Part shown: one piece after another, positions 10,171-20,117 of the stretch
How the letters are laid out: the number at the start of each line of letters is the position of its first letter
Position numbering within the stretch: position 1 is the stretch's first letter
Assembly (NCBI GenBank): GCA_015227615.1
Contig: JAALGZ010000012.1
Coordinates: 1 to 64,000 of the forward strand
Length of the DNA stretch: 64,000 nucleotides
Origin: Labyrinthula sp. Ha
Taxonomy: Eukaryota; Sar; Bigyra; Labyrinthulida; Labyrinthulaceae
Direction of reading: 5' to 3'
The notes under the pieces: model-generated
Databases searched by the model: none
Told to the model about the DNA's origin: nothing
What the model saw: the letters and a program-made list of their open reading frames with translations, nothing else
Translations under genes and position numbers: made by a program

Positions 10171-13100
10171 TGGACCAAGTACAAAGTAAGATCTCGACTC
10201 TCATCGTCTATAAATATGTTAATAATGCATTGTGGTTAGAGAGTAGATTAGAGATCTGTAATTAGCCTAATGTAGTATTCATTTGCATACAACCTTTAAT
10301 GTTTAAAGTATTATTAAATTACTTAGTGTCTAAGGCGTACAAATTACTAGAGTTAGTAAGAGTGCTACATTGGTAATCGGAAAGGAAACTAAAGTCGGTT
10401 AGATGGTATCTTGTTGTAGGAAAAGGGGTTAGAGAGTCTCAGGTCAAGAGACAAGGGCGCAAGAATATGCAATTGGTACCCCCCCCCATGGTGCGGTCGG
10501 GGAGGTGGCGCGGTTGATACTGATGGCTAAATCACTGCAGGATGGCGCCATTTCAATTTACCCTCAAAGCTCGGTCGGCAACGTGCCAAAAAACCTCAAT
10601 GAATCTAGATAGATATTTCGAGGTCCGATTCATTGAGGCGAGGCAATCACACTGTGAGAGCCTCACGGAAAGTAGACGCCTATCCAACGAGAACGATCGG
10701 GGATGTTCTACAGCGGTTTTGTACTCCGCATGGGATGGAGTCTTAGATGACGGACGAAGGGAAAGACCCAAGTCATTCAACGTCGGCTCATCGGCTATAC
10801 AGATACCACCGACACGAATTTATAGCTCAGTAGGGAATCTCGATTTATTTGAGCGAATAAATTCAGGGAAATTTGAAGGGATAGACTTCGGAGAAATAAT
10901 TAAATTACGTCGCCATGTCGAGGACATCGCTGACGATAATCTAATGGATAACCTTCTTCCAGAGGTGGAGGGAGGCCTAAGTATTGAGGATGAGGAACCT
11001 ATGATAAAACAGGCTATCCATGAGATGATAGACCGATCAGAGGCCTCGGATGAGATGAGAATCTCACTAAGGGAATTATGTTTGAAGTACTGGGACGTCT
11101 TTGCGACTGATCATACCCAGACAAGGATTAGCGGCTTAACGCCAATGCCAGTGTACCCACTGGAAGTGTTTGACTTTGCGTACCCAAGGTTGTGACCGAT
11201 GTCGGCTGAGAAGTCGAACTTCATTAGAGATAAGCTGCTAAGTATGGCAGAAAGAGGATTGGTCGCCAAGGTTAAATCTGCCGAGTTCGGCTCGGTGGTA
11301 TTTGCGGTGCCAAAGAAAGGAAATAAATTGAGAATGGTTGTTGACCTTGTCGATGTCAACAAGATCCTTAGAAGGGATGTGAATCAACTTCCGCATCTGG
11401 AGACTTGCTTTGATAATCTTGCAGGTAGCAAGTATTATGGCAGCTTTGATGTGGTTTCGTGCTTTGATCAGTTAGGGATAACTGAAGAAGCAAAGAAATA
11501 CTTTAACATTGTATCGGAGCATGGTACTTTCCAGCTTCAATTTGCACCTATGGGATATCATAGTACCCCAGTATTCTTCCATCAGAGGATGGTAGATGAA
11601 GTGGTGGGGGAAAGATTGGTCAATCGTCCAAGGAATGGAGTCATTCAATGGATCGATGATAGTTTGCTTTATGCAGATGACTTTGGAGAATACTTAAAAT
11701 TGTTAGAGATATTGTTGACGAATTTGAGGAAAGCTAGGGTTCGTATTAGCCCGGCTAAATCAATAACTTTGGTAAAAGAGATTGTGTATTGTGGCCGTAA
11801 GATGGCAAGTGGCAAATGGAATTTTAAAAAGGAATACTACTCACAAATCTTGGATGTGCCAAGACCGGAGTATGTTTATCAATTGACATCAATGATGCAT
11901 TTGTCTCAGTGGTTATCTTTGGCAATTCCAGAGTTAGCTGAGTTGAAAAGTGTTATTATGGAATTTTCCCCTGAAATGAGGGGTAAAAAGTCGGAATTGA
12001 AAAGGAAAAATGAAAGGATTTCATGGACAACTGAGTTGACAGCTGCCTTTAGGAAATTCCTTAGGACGATTAGTGTCACGGCTAAACAGAAATCGAGTTT
12101 GTACGATATAACCCAGGATCTTTTATTGATAACAGATGCTTCTGGTATGTGCTTCAGTTCGATTCTGATACAAGCCGATTCGTCGGAAAGGAATAAGAAA
12201 TTGTTAGAAAAGAGGGTGGTTCCTATCATTTTCTTTTCTGCGAGGTTTCAGGACTCTCAGGTTAGATGGGGCATCGTGCATAAGGAACTATACCCAATTG
12301 TAAAAACTTCTAGTAGGTTATCATACATGTTTCCGTTTCACCTTACGCCAATTCAAGTGTAAACGGATCATTTGAACCTTAGGGCCATTATAAAGGGGGA
12401 TCCAAGATCAACCGCGGCCACTTGAATAGATTACAAAGATGGGTCTTAACCTTGCAGCAGGTAGATGTGGAGTTACATCATGTCAAAGGGGAACACAACG
12501 TTTTTGTAGGCATGCTTTCTCGATGGGCGGCAACGCCGGAAAGAGAAAAACATAGAATTGAAGCAATAAGAATAATGAGGGCGGCGTTACGTCATGAGAG
12601 ATCTAGCTCAGATATCTCTCTGGGACCTCAAGTTTCCCTGGCTTCAAAGGAAAAGAAATACTTCCGGGGGATGTTCAAACATCCTCGAGAAATCGGGAAG
12701 GATGTCGTTAAGGAATGGTATCGTTTACAGAATAAGTATTCAGAAAGTAATTCCTCCGACGGGGGATATATGATCCCTGGTACTTAGGGGAAAGATTTTC
12801 CCATGGATTACGTCCTGATGGGGGACTTGAGATTAAGGTTGAGAACCCTGATCTAGAGGAAGGATATAGTAGACTGGCTATGGTGGATACCGAGTCTACC
12901 GTATCGTTAGAGGAAATTAGTAGTTGGGTTTGTCTCAACGAATGAATTCGGAAACTACTATACAGAAAGAAGTCAAAATGGAGGTACCTAGAGTCTGTAT
13001 CGACATTATTGCCTCGGAGTTACGTTTGTCTCCTAAAAGACAGAAGGAAAACTTACCTTTGAAAAAATACAAGCCTTAGACAAGGATAATATCTCGAGTT

Positions 13101-14695
13101 TTAATCCTTACTAGGAGGGCTCGTGGGAGAGGATTTCTGAAAGGGAATTGTTAAATGCTCAGCAGAAGTCTCTGGGCGATGGACTGAAAATTTCGGAGGA
13201 GGGGAGAGTGATTATTCCCCAATCGTTATTTGAACGTTAATTGGTGCAGGTTCACTTGGCTAATAGACATGGGTCTAGGATCCAGGATGTAGCAGAGGTA
13301 CGGCGTTTCAAGTGGAAGGTGCCATCTAGTTATGGTGAAAAGGTTTCGGCGGAGACAGTGATGCTTGGTTTGAGAGCCAATTGCATACATTGTAATAGAG
13401 CCCCGAAATTGATAAAGACAAATCTGAGGATAGTTACGGAAGCTAGAAGGCCTAAGTAGGCTCTTGTAGCTGACTTTCTATATGTTAACACTAAGGGTTA
13501 TATCTTGGTGATTACCGATGCTTTTTCTCGGTTCTGCTTTCTTCATTTTGCACCTAAAGCGGATGCTGTAACAGTGGTTATGGCTCTAAGTTAGTTTCAT
13601 ACTTATTGGAGATTGGAGGCAGAGTTCACTCTAGTTACTGATATAAATTCTCATTTTGCCAATAGTTTGTTACAACTGTTACAGAAGGAGGTTCGATTTA
13701 CGCATAATTACGCAGTGAGTTATGCTAGTTGGACCAATGGTGAGGTGGAAATAGTTCATCGAAAGGTTTTAAGTTTCTTGCGAAGCTTAGTCTCAGAGTT
13801 GAGATTACAATGGGATCAATGGCCGGATGTGGTTGAGTCAGTGATGACTGCAGTTAACGAGATTCCGTTGCCTAGTAGGAAACTCCCTGGCATGGAGGAA
13901 GCCCCTAGTCCCAACCTTTTGTTCTTGAATACGAATCCATCTAAGGAATATATCGAAACGGAGGCTTTTCCTAAAGTCATTTTTCGGGAAAGAGGGGGAA
14001 GAGAGGGGGTAATTAATGTCGATAAGGACATTTTATACCGATTGTCGAAGGAATTTCGTCGTGAGCTAGAGGAAATGCATAGTCAGGTGGCTGATTATGT
14101 ATCGCTCATGAAGAAAAGAAGGAATGATTATTGGAATAAACGACAGAAGCGAGTCGATAAGGCATGCATTCAGTATGTGCCTGGCGATTGGTGTTTGTTA
14201 AGTTCGAAGAATACACCGACGGAGAACAACAAAGTAAAGTTAATTTGGTCAGGACCGGTTAATGTGATTGAGTTGCTCTCATCTAACGTGTACAAAGTAA
14301 AATTGTTGAATGGGGAGACCCAAATTGTGCATGGAATTCGTTTATACTTCTACGAACCGGATGGCTTTGTGCCGGATGATGCACTTCGGAAGGTCTTTAT
14401 CAATAATTGGGGAGAGTTGGAGGTTCAAAAATTCCTTGAGGTTCGATACTCTAAAGGCGAGTACCTTGTGAGAGTTCGATGGAGGGGATTTGAACCTATA
14501 GATGATACATGGGAGTCGTTGCTTACCATGTATCGAGATGTTAAGGAGCTTGTTCTTAAGTTTTTATCGGGAAAACGAGTTCCTATTAGGGAGAAGCAAC
14601 TTCGGAGACAAGCCCAGGAGTGGCTTGATCGGAAGTTTGCAGTAGAAGTTAACGCAGCATGGGTTGGAAGGTTCCGACCGAGTTTGTTGCATTAA
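10143..14695 (+). pseudogene. Pol of element 1: RT, RNase H, integrase, chromodomain (broken)
   Basis: RT lies in about 11199-12362 with the catalytic WIDDSLLYAD motif near 11650, followed by RNase H segments up to about 12540. Integrase is recognisable from 13241 (HLANRH zinc finger, CIHC), through TDINSHF and NGEVE motifs, to a chromodomain (VRVRWRGFEPIDDTWE near 14470-14515). Stops and frame breaks are frequent between 12360 and 13610. Some are single-base changes from element 2, such as TGA at 11193 where element 2 has an Arg codon. From 13613 the integrase-chromodomain frame is open to a TAA at 14693, and the next domain continues in the same frame. Confidence 0.88.
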
Positions 14696-16102
14696 TTGAA
14701 GGATAAGGAAGACACCAGCTTGTGGAGAGCTCTCCCAGTTAGGAGGGATTTTGTGTCAGGCTGGAAGAAAGAGGATCATGAGTTACTTCGGAATTTGATT
14801 CTTAAATTTGGAATGGGAAATTTCGAGCAATTTACGCGATACATGCCCTATAAATCAAAGGCAATGATGTATTCGTACTTGCAGCGAAAATTGGGTAGAT
14901 TAGATTTGGCTCCTTTAAGGGGTAAATTCATTGATATTAATAAAGGAACAGAAACCTTAGAGAAGTTCTCTTTGGATAGGTTAGAATTTAATAGGAGATT
15001 TGACACGCTGGAGACAGCTAAGTCATTTCTAATGGAGACTTGTCCGGGTGGAGTAAGTCAAACGTATAGGAACGCTTTCGAACAAAAGAAGAAAGAGGTT
15101 GAGACGATGGTTAAAATTTGTGAAGATCGTTTCATTAAACTTAATCAAAATCTGGTGTCGAGAGCTGGGATGAAATGTAAGTATCTCTTGTACTCTTTAG
15201 AGCTAAGTCGAAAGAGGTACCTACACGATGTCTTGGACAAAGATTACCCTAAAGAGTTAGTTTCAAAAATTGAAGGTATGCTTGTTACTCCATTGGAGTG
15301 CGAGTTATCTGGGGGAAGTCTTGTTACAGGATTTGAGCATGTACAAACTTTTACGTTTAAACATCTTTGTCGCAATTTTTGTTTGGTTGGTTGTGAAGGA
15401 AGTCCTTTTTGGACAAGGATTTGCGTCCCGCCTCGGGATAAACTTTGGTTTACGGCGGACTTATACAAGTTGGCAATTTTGACGGAGTGGCCTGGGGATA
15501 AGGTGGATTTATTGTTGGTGGATCCTCCTTAGGCAAACGGACAGGAAAACACAATCAGGGGATTGAGAGTTCCTTATGCACGGAAACCTGATTCACAGGT
15601 TCTAAATTTGAATTTCAAAGCTCTTAAGGTTTCTTTTATAGCAATTCGGGTAGTGGAGCGAGCAATCGCTTTAACTTTAGATACTTTGTCTGAAAGGGGA
15701 TATGACCTAGTTCATATTATAGAATGGGCAAAACTGGCACCGAGTGGTAGATTAAGGGCGCCTTCAGGCTATTATTTCCAACACTCGGCAGAGTGTTTAT
15801 TGATTTTTGTAAAGAGAAAGGAACGCACTTCCTCTCTAGTAGTGGAAAAGATAGAGAAGCTTAGAAAGGAAAAGGCAATCTTTGCAGATCGCCTAGTGGA
15901 AGGTGTAAAGCCTCGAAAGGTAAATGAAATGTTTGGAGGAATCTTTGATAATCGGCATCTTGAGGTAGAACTATTCGCTAGATGTGCTAACCTGAAATCC
16001 GGGTAGATTCAAATTGGTTTAGAAGTAGATCCTTTAGTTTCAGACAAAGCATTTGGATGCTTTGTCCCTAAAGTATTACCTAGCGAAAAAGCTAGTGAAT
16101 AG
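14696..16102 (+). pseudogene. Myb/SANT-like plus MT-A70 methyltransferase domain of element 1 (broken)
   Basis: In frame with the integrase-chromodomain. A Myb/SANT-like segment (GWKKEDHELLRNLILKFG, near 14758-14815) is followed by a long linker and an MT-A70 domain. The catalytic motif reads DPP-stop (TAG 15530-15532) where element 2 has DPPW. A second TAG at 16004 again replaces a Trp codon in the C-terminal 'ELFAR..NL..W' motif. Between them GYYFQHSAE and VELFARCANL motifs are intact. There is no upstream ATG before the Myb segment, so this reads as a former Pol extension and not a separate gene. It ends about 25 bp before the 3' LTR. Confidence 0.85.
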
Positions 16103-16106
16103 CCTT

Positions 16107-16126
16107 TTAGAAGAAGAGGAAGGGGA
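16107..16126 (+). other. Polypurine tract of element 1
   Basis: A purine run (TTTTAG then AGAAGAGGAAGGGGA) directly precedes the 3' LTR, as expected for plus-strand priming. Element 2 has GAGAAGGGGGA in the same place. Confidence 0.8.
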
Positions 16127-16128
16127 TG

Positions 16129-16550
16129 TGTAAGTTCTTGTAATTTACTTTAGAGACTTGTGCTATTTAATTAGTGTAGAATGTAGGTCATTGAATTACA
16201 ATTAAAGTACCCATAGTTTTAGGTGCTTTTTCTAGGATAAATAATAGGTTAGATTGTACGTGATATTTTGGGAAATTAAGACATAACTAATTAACACAAA
16301 ACCAAGAGAAGATAAAAAGTAACTATTGTATTTGAGAGTTCGAATACTTAGCTATAGTTACAGTTATCTGATCAAAACAAAGGAAAACCTTTGGAAAGTC
16401 TTAGGTTAGCTTACTTCGCGAGTGTGAAGTATCCTAAGCATCGTTTAGAACGAAAGAAACACTTCTTTAAAGGAATTTGTTGTGACTGAGTTTAAGGGGT
16501 CACTTTTCCTTCGATTTAGTTATCTTCGCTTAGTCACTCGTAGACTGACA
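16129..16550 (+). repeat. 3' LTR of element 1
   Basis: 422 bp, paired with 6681-7102. The right-arm solo LTR shares this copy's variants at its end and the 5' LTR's variant at its start. No MDR B sequence follows; the next DNA is unrelated spacer before MDR C. Confidence 0.95.
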
Positions 16551-16983
16551 AATAATTGTTCCACCGACTTAATGATGCGTGGAATCCAGATAAACCAAAG
16601 TTAAATTGAATAGAAAATATAGAGAAAAGAGAATTGAATAGAATGAGAGAAAGTATAAAAAGAATAGTAAATAGAATATAGTAAATTGAATAGATAAGGA
16701 TAAATAATATATATAGAATAGTCTGCGTAAGTAATATAAATCTTCTGTCTTGTATAAATCTTCTTAGGGACAAAAATGTAGTTTTACTTCTTTTTCGGGA
16801 ATGTTCTTCGTTAACGGTTAATAACAACAGTAATGTCATATTGCAAACGGCTATTACAGGTACTCAAAACTATTCACGACAATTTGAGATACGACCCAAT
16901 TATTACAAGAGGTCACTATTTATAACAGACTATAATACAGCTGAGCGTTAGTCACTGCTACATATCAACGCAGGACTAACACA

Positions 16984-17156
16984 AACAAGTCATATATTTC
17001 ATACATTGTCGATCCCAGCAGTAATGCACGATTATAATACCTCCGATTTCCAATTAGTAACGTTAGTACTGTTAAGTACCAAATATCTTCGGAAATAAGA
17101 AAGCGTTTTCCGAACTCGGAGAAATGTTTTTCCAAATACTATATAATTAGTTTAGA
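16984..17156 (+). promoter_or_regulatory. Shared upstream region of MDR C, with CCG-N4-CGG site
   Basis: Matches 1875-2047 upstream of MDR A over its full length. CCGAACTCGG lies at 17110-17119 and is mirrored at 25990-25999 upstream of C'. In A' the second half is changed (CCGAACTCCG), which breaks the symmetry. Confidence 0.4.
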
Positions 17157-18371
17157 ATGGGTTCCGAACTATCCAAAAACAAACGAAAACAAAATAAAAC
17201 AAAAAATATTAAAAAACCAAGTAATATGACTATGAAGACTTTAGTTCATGAATTTTCAGAGAAGGATGGAAAACTTATCTCTGCTGTTGCACTTAAAGAA
17301 GTTGAAGAACCAACGGCCAAGAGTTTGAAAGAGGATGAAGTTTTAATAAAAATAATCGCACAACCAGTAAATCCACTTGATATTATTATGACTAATCCAT
17401 TTGGTGGATCTAAAGACTATAAACAAGGTGAAAATAGTGTTTACCAGGAAATTCTCCCCTTCGCTGCGTCTAAGTATAAATTAGCTGTTGGAAACTTCAG
17501 CGGGTTTGGATCAGAAGCTTGTGGACAAGTTATAGCGACTGGAAGTAAAGCAGTGGAATTAAAAGATAAAATTGTTTCCTTATTTGGAGGTGTATCTGGT
17601 GGATTTGCACAAAAGAAAGTGGCAAATAAGCAAGCGTGCTATGTACATAATGATGGAGTAAATGTTCGTCATGCAGCTGCATCACTTGTTAATCCTTTAA
17701 GTGTTGTTGGATTTCTCTCCCAAATGAAACGAGATGGACATTCTGCTATAGTTCATACTGCAGCTGCTTCTAATCTTGGAAAGATGTTGATTAGATATTG
17801 TAAAAAGGAAGAAGTTCCACTTGTTTGTGTAGTTCGAAAAGATGCGCAGATTAAAGAACTGAAAGAACTTGGTGCAGAGTATGTGTTAAATTCTACAAGT
17901 CCAAGTTTTCGGAAAGAACTCTTTGAAGCACTCTTAAAAACGAAGGCAACTTGTTGTTTTGATGCTATTAGAGGTGGGACTCTTGCAGGAGAGATTCTTA
18001 CTCAAATAGAAAATGCACTTGTTGCGAATATGGAACCTGGTGCTAGAAAGTTCGGATCAAACATAAGAAAGAATTTATATGTGTATGGAGCGCTAAATTC
18101 CAATAATCTTGAGATTCCTGGAAGTGTTGGTCGAAACTTTAATGTGGGGGAATTCGGATTGGATTCATGGTTGGCTAGTTTAACTCCTGAAGAAGTAAAA
18201 GCTGCATTCAAAATAGTGGCTGATAATATATCAACAGTATTTAAAAGTGAATATGGAATGGAACAAGTTTATGAAGAGTTTGTTCAGTTGGAAAATTATA
18301 AAAAATGTTTGGAAGAAAAAACCAATAATAAAGTATTATTGCTTCCAAATGGACCAGAAGCCCTTAATTAA
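17157..18371 (+). CDS. MDR-family oxidoreductase, copy C
   Basis: 404 residues, intact. It has the same MGSELSKNK leader as A (candidate N-myristoylation site and polybasic stretch), but its middle is of the B/C type (IMTNPFGGSKDYKQ, QKKVANKQACY, MDSWLASLTPEEV-like end) and clearly differs from A. Rossmann signature HTAAASNLGKM and VVRK are intact. It differs from C' (24738-25952) by one residue seen (Asn/Lys in the NIRKN motif), in contrast to the many differences between A and A'. The predicted role is an NAD(P)H-dependent reductase with unknown substrate. Confidence 0.87.
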   Translation: MGSELSKNKRKQNKTKNIKKPSNMTMKTLVHEFSEKDGKLISAVALKEVEEPTAKSLKEDEVLIKIIAQPVNPLDIIMTNPFGGSKDYKQGENSVYQEILPFAASKYKLAVGNFSGFGSEACGQVIATGSKAVELKDKIVSLFGGVSGGFAQKKVANKQACYVHNDGVNVRHAAASLVNPLSVVGFLSQMKRDGHSAIVHTAAASNLGKMLIRYCKKEEVPLVCVVRKDAQIKELKELGAEYVLNSTSPSFRKELFEALLKTKATCCFDAIRGGTLAGEILTQIENALVANMEPGARKFGSNIRKNLYVYGALNSNNLEIPGSVGRNFNVGEFGLDSWLASLTPEEVKAAFKIVADNISTVFKSEYGMEQVYEEFVQLENYKKCLEEKTNNKVLLLPNGPEALN

Positions 18372-18508
18372 TATATATTTTTCGTTTCTTAACAAATAAG
18401 AAATAGATAAAAAAATATTCTATTATATTTATACGTTTAGTTATCAGATCAAAAAGAAACCTGAAAAGAAATAGTTGGTTCTAACTGCTATTATTTTATA
18501 CGTGTTGT

Positions 18509-19199
18509 GTAACGTCTGATAATACTTCTATAAAATATTCAGCTTCTTTATATGATATTACGTGGAGTTTTTGTTATATTTTGGTCTTGGATCAAGTGTT
18601 GGTATATAAGGTGTGTGTTTGATTGTGAAATGTTGTTGTACAAAGAAAACTGGGTGTTCAGGAGGTGTTTAATAGGTCCCTATAGGAGCTGTGAATTGTT
18701 TGTGGGTGTCTTTGACGTGTTTTTGGAGAGATATGATCGATTTGAGTGAATTGGGAACCTTATTTTTTGTCTTTTAGCATTCGTATTGGATGACAGTTTT
18801 CGCCCGTGATGAGACCCTGGGGTGGTTTGTTCACCGATGTTTTTATGCTATAGATTTACATTTTGTGACATTTGCTGATATAAATTTGAGATGAGATATT
18901 GTTAGTCACGATTGAGGTGGAATAGCTTTAAGTAAGGGTTTTAGTATATGTTATATATATGGTGTGGTATTGGAATTAGGTTGAAATATGATGTATTATA
19001 CATATATGCTTTGGAATAGTTAGTGTAATATAACCGTTAAGAGAAGTAATAAGAAAAAGTTTGTTAAGAAAGAAAAGAAAAGAATATATTGTTGATTGTT
19101 TTATAAGAAGAGTTTACGCTTACATTTATATTAAAACTACTGAATTTCCTGAGACGTGTAGCGTACATAAGTTAATCGCACGATAAACGCAATAGTTGT
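18509..19199 (+). mobile_element. 691-bp insertion with GTTGT target duplication (type unknown)
   Basis: Absent from the otherwise colinear right arm, where ACGTGTTGTCTATG is continuous. Here GTTGT occurs on both sides of a 686-bp core running from GTAACG to GCAATA. The core is rich in T and G on this strand and encodes nothing I recognise; a 65-codon frame (18552-18749) has no support. A five-base duplication fits an LTR-type integrase, so it may be a solo LTR of another family. The empty site in the mirror arm shows it arrived after the inverted duplication. Confidence 0.7.
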
Positions 19200-20117
19200 C
19201 TATGAAAAGACATTTTTATTTACACCTAAAGGTGTAGACAATTAACTTTACATTGCTTTGAACTAAGGATATTTAGACCAAGAATATTATTTTAGATTGC
19301 ATATTTTCAAATAATTCTTCGTCAACAGATGTTTTAATTTAGAACATAAGTTAATTCAGCATATTTATACTCAAAAAAGAAAAAAATAAAACTGACAGAT
19401 ATTTATTACGATTCTGAAATAACAATATTAAACACGGTTCATATATTTTCTAGTAGTTTCCAAGTTGTTTTGGAATCAAATAGTGTATTAATATTGTTTT
19501 CTTGGTTGATTTCACCTCTAAAAACTTTTTGAATGAACAAAAATAAAGGACCATAAAGAAAGAGTAAGATATATAGAATATCTTGGTTTCAAGGTATAAT
19601 GATTTATATGTTTTCAAGTATATGAGAAGATATCTAATATTAAGAATGTAAATAATCTTTATTATTTAATTAGATAGATATAAAAAGATCAATAGTTGGA
19701 AACTAATATTTTTTCTGACAAATCAAAATAATAAGTTTGATGAAAACTTTTTACAAAACCGAGTAGTCAAAGCGTCTTTATACATTTTTTGAGCATAGAT
19801 GTGGAATCTAAAAATTTTTAGGAATAGAATAATTACTCTAAGCAAGATTAACATCAAAGATTATTCTCTTGAAGTTTTGGACTAAAAAGAAAAACCTTTC
19901 TTCAGATTCATAATTTCTTCCAAGTTTCTTCTAAATCTTATGCGCTTAAATGAACAAAAAAACTTATATAGCTAGCTGCAATCAAGTGTGTGCAGTACAA
20001 AAACTATTTTCAACTAGTAAGCATCCAAATTTCAAATTATTTTTTAATTTCAGTACTTAAGCTACTACATAAAGCTATCATATACTATATTAATATGATA
20101 ATATATAGATCTAAAAC
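19200..20117. other. AT-rich spacer between MDR C and the desaturase gene
   Basis: No coding signal. It contains the single-copy version of the 157-bp unit that is doubled at 23896-24209. The end of the desaturase gene is transcribed towards this spacer, convergent with MDR C. Confidence 0.5.

Larger units (their letters stand above)
6681..16550 (+). mobile_element. Ty3/gypsy element 1 with chromodomain and MT-A70 module (decayed)
   Basis: Complete 9.87-kb LTR retrotransposon with 422-bp LTRs starting TGTAAG and ending GACA. Order: LTR, palindromic leader, Gag with CCHC knuckle, protease, RT, RNase H, integrase, chromodomain, Myb/SANT-like domain, MT-A70 domain, polypurine tract, LTR. Many in-frame stops and frame breaks make it inactive. 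The LTRs differ at about six positions. No target-site duplication is seen: the five bases before it are GTAGT and those after it TAATT. Its left end cuts MDR B without the gene resuming on the right, so the locus was rearranged. It is related to element 2 but clearly diverged, with different LTRs. Confidence 0.93.

Noticed and set aside
10480-10492. C9 run in element 1 as a gag-pol frameshift site
   Set aside because: It is absent from element 2, and Gag and Pol are in the same frame, so no shift is needed.
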